Under the pieces are notes generated by a model that saw only the letters and a list, made by a program, of their open reading frames with translations, was not told where the DNA came from and did no database searches. Below, in pieces: positions 15,916-23,910 of a DNA stretch of 64,000 bases (position 1 is its first letter; the number at the start of each line of letters is the position of its first letter). Origin of the DNA: Streptomyces syringium. Its GTDB lineage: Bacteria > Actinomycetota > Actinomycetes > Streptomycetales > Streptomycetaceae. The translations under genes were made by a program, and so were the position numbers. The stretch is taken from positions 5,043,501 to 5,107,500 of the forward strand of contig NZ_JAGIOH010000001.1 in NCBI RefSeq assembly GCF_017876625.1, given 5' to 3'.

Positions 15916-17004
15916 ATGCCCCGCCGCACCGCGACGATGCTCGCCTCCCTCCTGATGCTGATCGCGCTGCTCTGCGCAGGCGTGCTGATCCCCGTGCCGT
16001 ACGCGGAGATGTCGCCGGGGCCGACGTACAACACCCTCGGTGAGCACGACGGTGAGCCGGTGCTCCAGATCTCGGGCCACAAGACGTATCCGACCAGCGG
16101 CAATCTCAATATGACGACGGTCCGCGTCACCGGCTCGCAGTACCGGATGAATCTGGTCGAAGCGGTCTACGGCTGGCTCGCGCACGACAATCTGGTGGTC
16201 CCGCACAGCACGCTCTATCCGGATGACAAGACTCCGGACCAGCTGAACCAGGAGACCGCCGAGGAATTCAGCCAGTCCCAGGAGAGTGCCAAGGTGGCGG
16301 CGCTCAAGGAGCTGAAGATCCCGGTCGGCACGCGCGTCGTCGTGGCGCAGGTCGTCAAGGGCAGCCCGGCCGAGGGTGCCTTGCACGCGGGCGATGTGAT
16401 CAAGGCCGTCGACGGTACGGAGATCAAGCAGCCCGGCGACGTGGCCGAGCTCGTCACCAAGCACCAGCCCGGCCAGGAGGTCTCCTTCCTGGTCGTTCCG
16501 GCCAAGGAGGCGGCCGCGGCGGAGAAGGAGAAGCGGGCGCCGAGGCAGGAGCGGACGGTCAGCCTCATCACGGGCAAGGCACCCGACAAGCGGGCCATAG
16601 TCGGCATCCAGGCCGGGATCGACCACACGTTCCCGTTCACCATCAACATCAAGCTGACGGACGTCGGCGGGCCGAGCGCCGGGCTGATGTTCGCCCTCGG
16701 GATAGTCGACAAGCTGACCCCGGAGGACCTCACCGGCGGCAAGTTCATCGCCGGTACGGGCACGATCGAGGACACCGGCAAGGTCGGGCCGATCGGCGGG
16801 ATCGAGATGAAGACGGTCGCCGCGCGGGCCAAGGGCGCCCGGTTCTTCCTCACGCCCAAGGACAATTGCGCGGCGGCCGCCAGGGACACCCCCAAGGGCC
16901 TCACGCTCGTCAAGGTCGACACCATAGGTGACGCGACGAAGGCCCTGGAGAAGATCCGCAAGGGTGACGCGGCGAGCCTGCCGAGCTGCTCGACGGGCCG
17001 CTAG
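15916..17004 (+). CDS. membrane-anchored PDZ/Lon-like serine protease
   Basis: A 362-residue YlbL-type protein. An N-terminal transmembrane anchor (residues about 7-26) is followed by a PDZ domain (VVKGSPAEGALHAGDVIKAVDG) and a C-terminal S16 (Lon protease) domain. The catalytic dyad is visible: serine in GGPSAGLMFALG and lysine in IEMKTVAARAKG. It therefore acts outside the membrane, unlike Lon, and lacks the ATPase. In Bacillus a relative is linked to division control; the actinobacterial targets are not known. It is convergent with the PPA1309-family gene. Confidence 0.88.
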   Translation: MPRRTATMLASLLMLIALLCAGVLIPVPYAEMSPGPTYNTLGEHDGEPVLQISGHKTYPTSGNLNMTTVRVTGSQYRMNLVEAVYGWLAHDNLVVPHSTLYPDDKTPDQLNQETAEEFSQSQESAKVAALKELKIPVGTRVVVAQVVKGSPAEGALHAGDVIKAVDGTEIKQPGDVAELVTKHQPGQEVSFLVVPAKEAAAAEKEKRAPRQERTVSLITGKAPDKRAIVGIQAGIDHTFPFTINIKLTDVGGPSAGLMFALGIVDKLTPEDLTGGKFIAGTGTIEDTGKVGPIGGIEMKTVAARAKGARFFLTPKDNCAAAARDTPKGLTLVKVDTIGDATKALEKIRKGDAASLPSCSTGR

Positions 17005-17033
17005 GCGTCACCCCCCAGGCGGACGGGCGGGCG

Positions 17034-17612
17034 TCAGCCCTCGAACGTGGCCGCGAGGGCCTCGGCCAGGCCCGGTACGAGGTCGGCCCCGGTCAGCACC
17101 TCGTTCGGTGAGTCCTTCTCCCGCAGGCGCAGCGCCGACTCGCGCGCGCCGTCACGCAGCACCGCGACGGTCATCCGGACCTCCTGGCGGTCCGGGTGCG
17201 CCGCGACCCACTTGGCGAGCTGCTTCTCGTTCATCCCGTTCGGCACGGTCCCCTCGGCGGACGGCGGCAGCATCAGCCGCTCCACGGTCAGGGCGCAGCC
17301 GACCACCGCGTCGGGCCAGGCGATGGTGCCGAGGAACTTGTCGAGGGCGGTGCCGCGCGGCAGCTCGTCCTGCTCGATCGGGGTGAGGGAGGTGGCGTTG
17401 CCGGGGGTTTCGTCGAGGCCGAGCTGGGCGGCCAGGCCGGGCTCCTGGGCGCGCAGTTTCGCGGTGTCGACCAGGGCGAAGAGGCGGGCGGGCTGGTCCC
17501 AGCCGAGGCCGGAGGCGTACTCGTCGATTTCGAGCACGGCTCGGGTCAGCGGGCTGGCGGCCATCGGGGTGCCGGGTTCGGAAGGGCTGGGGAAGCTGGG
17601 AAAGCTGGACAT
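17034..17612 (-). CDS. PPA1309-family protein
   Basis: A 192-residue cytoplasmic protein that I recognise as the actinobacterial PPA1309 family, widely conserved but of unknown function. Features are AVLEIDEYASGLGWDQPARLFALVDT, a DAVVGCALTVERLMLPPS strand and a C-terminal GADLVPGLAEALAATF helix. The start MSSFPSF at 17612 is chosen; an internal MAASPL 16 codons later is possible. It is divergent from the UPF0182 gene, as in other Streptomyces. Confidence 0.75.
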   Translation of the reverse strand: MSSFPSFPSPSEPGTPMAASPLTRAVLEIDEYASGLGWDQPARLFALVDTAKLRAQEPGLAAQLGLDETPGNATSLTPIEQDELPRGTALDKFLGTIAWPDAVVGCALTVERLMLPPSAEGTVPNGMNEKQLAKWVAAHPDRQEVRMTVAVLRDGARESALRLREKDSPNEVLTGADLVPGLAEALAATFEG

Positions 17613-17743
17613 GGTCACAATCGTGCCCTGAGAGTGACCAAAAACGGGAACTGAGTAAAGCCTCGGTAAGTTGCCACACTGGGTCCTACTATCGCTGGGC
17701 CTGATCGACAGCTTCATCGACAGCGAACTTCGAGGTGCGCACC

Positions 17744-20638
17744 TTGGCTTTCCAGATGCCGGACCGCGGCGGAGGCCCGACGAGGCCACGGATGAGAGTC
17801 GGCCGCCCGTCCCGGCGTGTCCGGACCCTGCTCATGACGTTGGGAGTGCTGGCCGTGCTGGCCATGCTCTTCGTCATGTTCGCGGGGTACTGGACGCAAT
17901 GGCTCTGGTACCGCTCCGTGCACTACTCCTCCGTCTTCACCACCACCCTGGGCACCAAGATCGGTCTGTTCGCGGTCTTCGGACTGCTGATGGCCCTCGC
18001 GGTGGGATTCAACATCTGGCTGGCGCACCGGCTGCGGCCGCCGCTGAGCGCGATGTCGGGGGAGCAGGAGAGCCTCGACCGCTACCGGATGAGCATCGCG
18101 CCCTACAAGAAGTGGGTGCTGCTGGCCATCGCCTCGCTCGTCGGCCTGGTCGCCGGCGCGTCCGCGGCCGGGCAGTGGCGCACCTGGCTCATGTGGGTCA
18201 ACGGCGTGTCCTTCGGTCAGAAGGACCCGCAGTTCCACAAGGACATCGCGTTCTACACGTTCGATCTGCCCTGGTACCGCTTCCTGCTGAGCTTCGGCTT
18301 CGCGGCCGCGGTCCTGTCGCTGATCGCCGCGACCCTGGTGCACTACCTCTACAACGGTCTGCGGCCCACCAGCCCGGGCTCACGGGCCACCGCGGCGGCC
18401 ACCGGACACCTGTCGGTGCTGCTCGGCATCTTCGTCACGCTCAAGGCCGTCGCCTACTGGCTCGACCGGTACGGCCTGGCGGTGAAGTCCAGCGGGCTGA
18501 AGTCCACCGAGGGCTGGACGGGTCTGCGGTACGTCGACGCCAACGCCTATCTGCCGGCCAAGACCATCCTCTTCATCATCGCGCTGATCTGCGCCGTGCT
18601 GTTCTTCGCGACGCTCTGGCGGCGCACCTGGCAGCTGCCGGTGATCGGCTTCGGTCTGATGGTGCTCTCGGCGGTCCTGATCGGCGGGCTCTACCCGGCG
18701 ATCGTGCAGAAGTTCCAGGTCCAGCCGAACGAGCAGGCCAAGGAAGCCCCGTACATCAAGAAGAACATCACCGCGACGCGCGAGGCCTACGGCATCGACG
18801 GCTCGAAGGTGACGGACTACGCGGGCACCAGCGACCTCAAGGGCAAGGACAAGCAGAAGCTGCGCGACGCGGCCGATTCGACCGCCAGCCTGCGGATGCT
18901 CGACCCGAACATCGTCTCGCCCACGTTCCAGCAGCTCCAGCAGGTCCGTGGGTACTACCAGTTCCCGTCCACCCTGGACGTCGACCGCTACAAGGTCGAC
19001 GGCAAGGAGACGGACACGGTCGTCGGTCTGCGCGAGCTGAACATCAACGGCATCCCCGAGCGCAATTGGATCAACGACCACTTCAAGTACACCCACGGCT
19101 ACGGCGCCATCACCGCGAAGGGCACCGCCACCGTCGGTGAGGGCGACCCGGACTTCACCGAGAAGAACCTGCCGACCACCGGCAAGCTCGGCTCGTACGA
19201 GCAGCGGGTGTACTACGGCGAGAAGACGACGCAGTACTCGATCGTCGGCGGGCCGCAGAAGGAGCTGGACTACTCCGGCGACAGGGGCGAGAAGAGCTAC
19301 AGCTACCGGGGCAAGAGCGGTGTGAACCTCTCGAACCCGGTCAACAGGGCCGCCTACGCGGTGGCCTTCGGCGAGCCGCAGATCCTCTACTCCGGTGCCA
19401 TCGGGGAAGGTTCGCGGATCCTGTACAACCGCACGCCCAAGGAGCGCGTCGAGGCGGTCGCCCCGTGGCTGACCATCGACGGCGACGCCTACCCGGCGGT
19501 CGTCGGCGGCCGCATCCAGTGGATCGTGGACGCCTACACCACGACCAACGGCTATCCGTACGCGTCCCGGACGACCCTCGGTGACACGACGGCGGACTCG
19601 CTGACCACCGGACAGCGGGCGGTGGTGGCCCAGCAGAACCAGGTCAACTACATCCGCAATTCGGTGAAGGCGACCGTGGACGCCTATGACGGCACGGTGA
19701 AGCTGTACCAGTGGGACACCAAGGACCCGGTGCTCAAGACCTGGATGAAGGCCTTCCCGGGAACGGTGAAGGCCAAGAGCCAGATCTCCTCGGACCTGAT
19801 GGACCACATGCGCTACCCGCAGGACCTCTTCAAGGTCCAGCGCGAGCTGCTCACCCGCTACCACGTCACCAGCCCGGGCACGTTCTACACCGGCAGTGAG
19901 CGCTGGGAGGTGCCGAACGACCCGACCACCAAGTCGAAGAACGCGGTGCCGCCGTACTACCTCAGCATGAAGATGCCGGACCAGCAGGAGCAGTCGTTCT
20001 CGCTGACGACGACGCTGACGCCGAAGAGCCGGGAGAACCTCGGTGCCTTCATGGCCGTCGACGCCGACGCGAAGAGCCCCGGCTACGGCAAGATCAGAAT
20101 CCTGAAACTGCCGTCCGAGACCACGGTGTCGGGCCCCCAGCAGGTGCAGAGCAAGTTCAACGGTGACCCCGAGATCGCCAACAAGATCAATATCTTGAAG
20201 CGCGGGGACTCCGAGATCGAGTACGGCAATCTGCTGACCGTGCCGCTCGACGGCGGGCTGCTGTACGTCGAGCCGGTCTATGTGCGCGGCGCCGGCACGA
20301 ACTTCCCCCGGCTGAAGAAGGTCCTGGTGACCTACGGGGAGAAGACCGCCTTCGAGGACGACCTCACCAAGGCGCTGGACGTGGTCTTCGGGGTCAGGAG
20401 TCCGGACACCGGCACCGAGCCACCGGCGGACACCCCCACGAAGCCGCCGTCCCAGGACCCCACGGTCAAGCAGGCCCTGAAGGACGCCCAGGACGCCTTC
20501 GACGCGAGCCAGAAGGCGCTCGACGACAAGGACTGGACGGCCTACGGCAAGGCCCAGCAGAGCCTGAAGGAGGCCCTGGACCGGGCCGCCAAGGCCGAGG
20601 CCAAGGCCGCCGAGAAGACGGCCAAGCCGGGCAGCTGA
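17744..20638 (+). CDS. UPF0182 family multi-pass membrane protein
   Basis: A 964-residue UPF0182 (COG1615) protein. The first 320 residues hold about seven membrane segments, beginning LLMTLGVLAVLAMLFVMF; the remainder is a large extracytoplasmic domain with many tyrosines (for example RGYYQFPSTLDVDRY). The C-terminus is a helical Ala/Lys-rich tail (ALDDKDWTAYGKAQQSL). No biochemical function is established. The start is TTG 17744: GAGGTG lies six bases upstream and forms the ribosome-binding site, which makes the in-frame GTG at 17735 unlikely because it is inside that site. Confidence 0.87.
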   Translation: MAFQMPDRGGGPTRPRMRVGRPSRRVRTLLMTLGVLAVLAMLFVMFAGYWTQWLWYRSVHYSSVFTTTLGTKIGLFAVFGLLMALAVGFNIWLAHRLRPPLSAMSGEQESLDRYRMSIAPYKKWVLLAIASLVGLVAGASAAGQWRTWLMWVNGVSFGQKDPQFHKDIAFYTFDLPWYRFLLSFGFAAAVLSLIAATLVHYLYNGLRPTSPGSRATAAATGHLSVLLGIFVTLKAVAYWLDRYGLAVKSSGLKSTEGWTGLRYVDANAYLPAKTILFIIALICAVLFFATLWRRTWQLPVIGFGLMVLSAVLIGGLYPAIVQKFQVQPNEQAKEAPYIKKNITATREAYGIDGSKVTDYAGTSDLKGKDKQKLRDAADSTASLRMLDPNIVSPTFQQLQQVRGYYQFPSTLDVDRYKVDGKETDTVVGLRELNINGIPERNWINDHFKYTHGYGAITAKGTATVGEGDPDFTEKNLPTTGKLGSYEQRVYYGEKTTQYSIVGGPQKELDYSGDRGEKSYSYRGKSGVNLSNPVNRAAYAVAFGEPQILYSGAIGEGSRILYNRTPKERVEAVAPWLTIDGDAYPAVVGGRIQWIVDAYTTTNGYPYASRTTLGDTTADSLTTGQRAVVAQQNQVNYIRNSVKATVDAYDGTVKLYQWDTKDPVLKTWMKAFPGTVKAKSQISSDLMDHMRYPQDLFKVQRELLTRYHVTSPGTFYTGSERWEVPNDPTTKSKNAVPPYYLSMKMPDQQEQSFSLTTTLTPKSRENLGAFMAVDADAKSPGYGKIRILKLPSETTVSGPQQVQSKFNGDPEIANKINILKRGDSEIEYGNLLTVPLDGGLLYVEPVYVRGAGTNFPRLKKVLVTYGEKTAFEDDLTKALDVVFGVRSPDTGTEPPADTPTKPPSQDPTVKQALKDAQDAFDASQKALDDKDWTAYGKAQQSLKEALDRAAKAEAKAAEKTAKPGS

Positions 20639-20689
20639 GAAGTCCGGTGAGGCCCCATCCCGCGCCGTGGTACGGTTGTTTCACAACGG

Positions 20690-20763
20690 CGCGGGGTGGA
20701 GCAGCTCGGTAGCTCGCTGGGCTCATAACCCAGAGGTCGCAGGTTCAAATCCTGTCCCCGCTA
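20690..20763 (+). tRNA. initiator tRNA-fMet (CAT), copy 1
   Basis: A 74-base cloverleaf without encoded CCA. The anticodon loop is CTCATAA (anticodon CAT), flanked by three consecutive G-C pairs (GGG/CCC), the mark of an initiator. The acceptor begins CGCGGGG and ends CCCCGCTA, so positions 1 and 72 are C and U, unpaired as an initiator requires. Identical to the copy at 23107. Confidence 0.95.
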
Positions 20764-20769
20764 CTCAAA

Positions 20770-20805
20770 GACAAGGCCCGGAGTCCTCGGACTCCGGGCC
20801 TTGTC
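20770..20805 (+). terminator. tRNA terminator
   Basis: A 17-base-pair stem, left arm 20770-20786 (GACAAGGCCCGGAGTCC), loop TC, right arm 20789-20805. It starts seven bases after the tRNA. Confidence 0.8.
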
Positions 20806-21001
20806 GTGTGTCCGGGGCGGGTGTCCCGAAATTTTGCTGACCCGTACCCCGGCGCGCCGTGGCCTGTGGGGGTTGTGTGCGGGGCTTCTGAATAGAGTTT
20901 GCAGCACGGCCGTGTCGGGAAGTCGGGAAGTCGACAAAACGCTGAAGTGACCTCATCGGCTGCGGTATACCAGGTGTACGCGGGTTGCGGGTGGTGCGAC
21001 G
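20806..21001 (+). other. intergenic, leader of the Sel1-repeat gene
   Basis: There is no gene. The stretch has a less GC-rich patch (GACAAAACGCTGAAGTGACC, GCGGTATACCAGGTGTAC) that probably holds the promoter of the following gene, but I could not fix clear -35 and -10 boxes. Confidence 0.3.
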
Positions 21002-22969
21002 ATGGGTCTTATGGGGGACAGGACGAGGTTGTTGGCGACACGTCGGCTTGTGGAGGCTCCCGGTGACGGGAGCGATCAGGAACCGCAGGCGTTCGGCTCG
21101 GAGGCGGCCGGCCCCGGCGGGAGCGCCGACGCGGGCGACCTCTCCACCGATGCTGCCGACCTCGAACTCGAAACCGCCCGGCGCCGGGCCGAGGAGTCCG
21201 GCGACCCCGCCGCCCTCAGCATGCTCGGCGCGCTGTTGCTGCGCCGCGGCGACCTCGACGGCGCCGAGCGCCACCTGAGGGCCGCGACCGCCGACGGCGA
21301 TCGCTCCGCCGCCAACAACCTGGGCGTCCTGCTGCACCAGCGCGGCTACGCGGACGAGGCCGCCTCCTGGTGGCGCGTCGCCGCCGTCGCCGGTTCCGCC
21401 GCCGCGGCCCACGCCCTCGGCCGCTACCACCGCGAGCGCGGCGACGAGCCCGCCGCCGAGTACTGGCTGCGGCAGTCCGCCGAGTCCGGGCACGCCCTCG
21501 GCGCGTACGCCCTCGCGGATCTGCTGGAGCACCGCAGCGACGTGGGCGCCGAGCGCTGGTTCCGCTCCGCCGCCGAGCGCGGGCACCGCGAGGCCGCCTA
21601 CCGCCTCGCGCGCATCCTCGACGGCCGGGCGCCGCGCCGCGGCACGGGCCCCGGCGGCCTCGCCGGGCTGGACGGCCTCGGGGACGGCCCCGGCGGCCTC
21701 GGCCCCTCCACCGGCACCCGCTACGCCTCGGCCGGCGGCGTCGACACCTCGGTCCGTGATCTGCGGGCCGCGGCGGCCGGCCGCCGCGACGAGAGCGCGG
21801 CCGGCGAGGCCGAGCAGTGGTACCGGCAGGCCGCCGCCCGCGGCCACCGGCGCGCCGCCCTGCACCTGGGCACGCTGCTGGAGGCGCGCGGCGAGATCCA
21901 GGAGGCCGGGCGCTGGTACCTGACCTCCGCCAAGGACGGGGAGTCGCGCGCCGCGTGCGCCCTCGGCTTCCTGCTGCGCGACGCCGGCGACACCGAGAGC
22001 GCCGCGATCTGGTGGCGCCGCGCCGCCCAGGACGGCGACGGCAACGCCGCCAACGCCCTGGGCGCCCTGCACGCCGACCGGGGCGAGTCGCAGCAGGCCG
22101 AGCGCTGGTACCGCGCCGCGCTCGACGCCGGTGATGTCAACGGCGCCTACAACCTCGGCCTGCTCTGCGCCGAGCAGGGGCGCACCGCGCAGGCCGAGCA
22201 GTGGTACCGCCGCGCCGCCTACGCCGGGCACCAGGAGGCCGCCAACGCGCTGGCCGTGCTGCTGCTGCAGGGCGGCGACTCCGCCGGGGCCGAGCCGTGG
22301 TTCTCCAAGGCCGCCGAGGCGGGCAGCGTCGACGCCGCGTTCAACCTGGGCATCCTCTACGCCGGGCGGGACGAGGAGCGCTCGGCCTTCGAGTGGTACG
22401 AGCGCGCCGCGGCCGCCGGACACACCGACGCGGCCCTCCAGGTCGCCATGGTCCTGCTGCGGGACGGCGAGGACGAGGAGGCGGAGCGCCATCTGCGGGT
22501 CGCCGTGCGCGGCGGCAGCGCCGAGGCGGCCTTCCGGCTGGGCGCGCTGCTCGACCGCGACGACGAGGCGTGGGAGGAGTGCGAGAAGTGGTACGGGCAC
22601 GCCGCCCGGCAGGGCCACCGGCGGGCCCAGGTCCGGCTCGGCATGCTCGTCGCCGCGCGGGGTGACGTGGTCGAGGCCGCGCACTGGTACCGCCAGGCCG
22701 CCGAGGCCGGCAGCCGTAACGGCGCCTTCAACCTCGGGCTGCTGCTCGCGCGCGAGGGCAGCGAGCCGGAGGCGGCGCTGTGGTGGGCCAGGGCCGCGCA
22801 GGCCGGTCACGGGCGGGCCGCGCTCCGGCTCGCCCTGCTGGCGGCCCGGCGCGGCAATCTGGCCGAGGGGCAGCACTGGTGCGCCCGCGCCGTCGAGCTC
22901 GGCCCGGCCGAGGTCGCCGAGCGGGCGGCGCGGCTGCGGGACGCGTTGCAGCAGGAACTGTCGGCGTAA
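21002..22969 (+). CDS. Sel1/TPR-like repeat protein
   Basis: A 655-residue protein built of about sixteen Sel1-like repeats of roughly 36 residues, each with the pattern AxxWYRxAAxxGxxxAAxxLGxLL. The repeats stack as an alpha solenoid for protein-protein contacts. A short acidic N-terminus precedes them and a Gly-rich insertion (about residues 215-240) interrupts them. There is no signal peptide. The start may be ATG 21002 or ATG 21011. Its place between two identical initiator tRNA genes is unusual. Partner proteins cannot be guessed. Confidence 0.85.
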   Translation: MGLMGDRTRLLATRRLVEAPGDGSDQEPQAFGSEAAGPGGSADAGDLSTDAADLELETARRRAEESGDPAALSMLGALLLRRGDLDGAERHLRAATADGDRSAANNLGVLLHQRGYADEAASWWRVAAVAGSAAAAHALGRYHRERGDEPAAEYWLRQSAESGHALGAYALADLLEHRSDVGAERWFRSAAERGHREAAYRLARILDGRAPRRGTGPGGLAGLDGLGDGPGGLGPSTGTRYASAGGVDTSVRDLRAAAAGRRDESAAGEAEQWYRQAAARGHRRAALHLGTLLEARGEIQEAGRWYLTSAKDGESRAACALGFLLRDAGDTESAAIWWRRAAQDGDGNAANALGALHADRGESQQAERWYRAALDAGDVNGAYNLGLLCAEQGRTAQAEQWYRRAAYAGHQEAANALAVLLLQGGDSAGAEPWFSKAAEAGSVDAAFNLGILYAGRDEERSAFEWYERAAAAGHTDAALQVAMVLLRDGEDEEAERHLRVAVRGGSAEAAFRLGALLDRDDEAWEECEKWYGHAARQGHRRAQVRLGMLVAARGDVVEAAHWYRQAAEAGSRNGAFNLGLLLAREGSEPEAALWWARAAQAGHGRAALRLALLAARRGNLAEGQHWCARAVELGPAEVAERAARLRDALQQELSA

Positions 22970-23065
22970 GGGCGGCGGGCGCCCCCACCGGCCCCGCGGC
23001 CCGGGGCTGCGGCGTCCCGGCCGTGGCCGCCCGGAGGCCGTTCGCACGCGTGTTTGCACACCCGT

Positions 23066-23095
23066 TTGCCTGAAGGGCTACCGCCGGGTTACAGT
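23066..23095 (+). promoter_or_regulatory. candidate promoter of tRNA-fMet copy 2
   Basis: TTGCCT (23066-23071), 18 bases, TACAGT (23090-23095), about 12 bases ahead of the mature tRNA. Copy 1 has TACGGT at the equivalent -10 place but no good -35. Confidence 0.45.
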
Positions 23096-23106
23096 TGGGT
23101 CAACGA

Positions 23107-23180
23107 CGCGGGGTGGAGCAGCTCGGTAGCTCGCTGGGCTCATAACCCAGAGGTCGCAGGTTCAAATCCTGTCCCCGCTA
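23107..23180 (+). tRNA. initiator tRNA-fMet (CAT), copy 2
   Basis: Identical over 74 bases to the copy at 20690, with anticodon CAT, GGG/CCC anticodon-stem pairs, C1 and U72 mismatch, and no encoded CCA. The flanks differ apart from short upstream and terminator resemblance. Confidence 0.95.
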
Positions 23181-23189
23181 CTCGAAGAC

Positions 23190-23224
23190 AAGGCCCGGAT
23201 CCTTCAAGGATCCGGGCCTTTGTC
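23190..23224 (+). terminator. tRNA terminator
   Basis: AAGGCCCGGATCCTT (23190-23204) against AAGGATCCGGGCCTT (23206-23220), followed by TTTGT counting the stem's last bases. It is similar in sequence to the terminator after copy 1, but the middle of the stem has changed in a compensatory way. Confidence 0.75.
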
Positions 23225-23312
23225 GTGTGCCCGGACGGACGCCGCCCGCCCGGAGCGGGGCGCGCGAAGCGGCGGCGGCCACAGGCCGCCGCCGTCTGTC
23301 ACGGGCGGCGCG

Positions 23313-23729
23313 TCACGCCGTCGAGCAGTTCGGGCAGATGCCGCGGTACGTCACCTCGACCGCCGAGACCTGGAAGCCGAAGCGCTCGTGCGCCGGAAGG
23401 TCGGCGAGCAGGTCCCCGGAGGGGTGGACGTCGCGGATCGTGCCGCACCGCGAGCACACCAGATGCTGGTGCGCGTGGTGGGCGTTCGGGTCGTAGCGCT
23501 TGGCGCGCCCGTCCGTGCTCACCTCGAGGATCTCGCCCAGGGAGACCAGCTCGCCGAGGGTGTTGTACACCGTCGCGCGCGAGATCTCGGGCAGGAGGTC
23601 GGCCGCCTTGGCGTGCACCTCGTCCGCGGTGTAGTGCACGTGGTCCCCGTCGAGGACCTCGGCGACGACGCGTCGCTGTGCGGTCAGCCGCCAGCCGCGT
23701 CCCCGGAGCCGTTCCAGCAGGTCACTCAT
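23313..23729 (-). CDS. catR: Fur-family peroxide-responsive repressor CatR
   Basis: A 138-residue Fur/PerR-family repressor. The winged helix reads RLTAQRRVVAEVL and ISRATVYNTLGELVSLGEI. HHAHQHLVCSRCG supplies histidines and the first cysteine pair, and ICPNCS at the C-terminus the second pair of the structural zinc site. It is transcribed divergently from the catalase gene, the arrangement of Streptomyces catR-catA, where the oxidised repressor releases its own and the catalase promoter. The start MSDLLERL at 23729 is the only good one. Confidence 0.88.
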   Translation of the reverse strand: MSDLLERLRGRGWRLTAQRRVVAEVLDGDHVHYTADEVHAKAADLLPEISRATVYNTLGELVSLGEILEVSTDGRAKRYDPNAHHAHQHLVCSRCGTIRDVHPSGDLLADLPAHERFGFQVSAVEVTYRGICPNCSTA

Positions 23730-23811
23730 GCCATCACCTATCAGTCAGATAGGACCAGCGTAGCAGCGCCCCTCGTCCATCAATGGATCGCGTATTTATC
23801 TCTGATCCATC

Positions 23812-23839
23812 TTGACTTAGACAATGTCCAATGTAGGAT
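23812..23839 (+). promoter_or_regulatory. katA promoter with possible CatR operator
   Basis: TTGACT (23812-23817), 16 bases, TAGGAT (23834-23839). The spacer holds GACA-A-TGTC (23820-23828), a small perfect palindrome between the boxes where a repressor would block polymerase. The box match to known CatR sites could not be tested. Confidence 0.55.
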
Positions 23840-23910
23840 CGAGTTCGGCTCGGGCCTCCGGAGACGGCGGATGCGGGCCCGGTGACAGGACGAAAAAGAC
23901 GGAGGCGCAC

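Noticed and set aside
20765..23059. 764-codon minus-strand frame over the Sel1-repeat gene
   Set aside because: Repeats in the real gene produce a matching low-complexity antisense frame.
23824..23910. Longer katA with ATG 23824
   Set aside because: That codon lies inside the promoter; GTG 23911 has an ideal ribosome-binding site.
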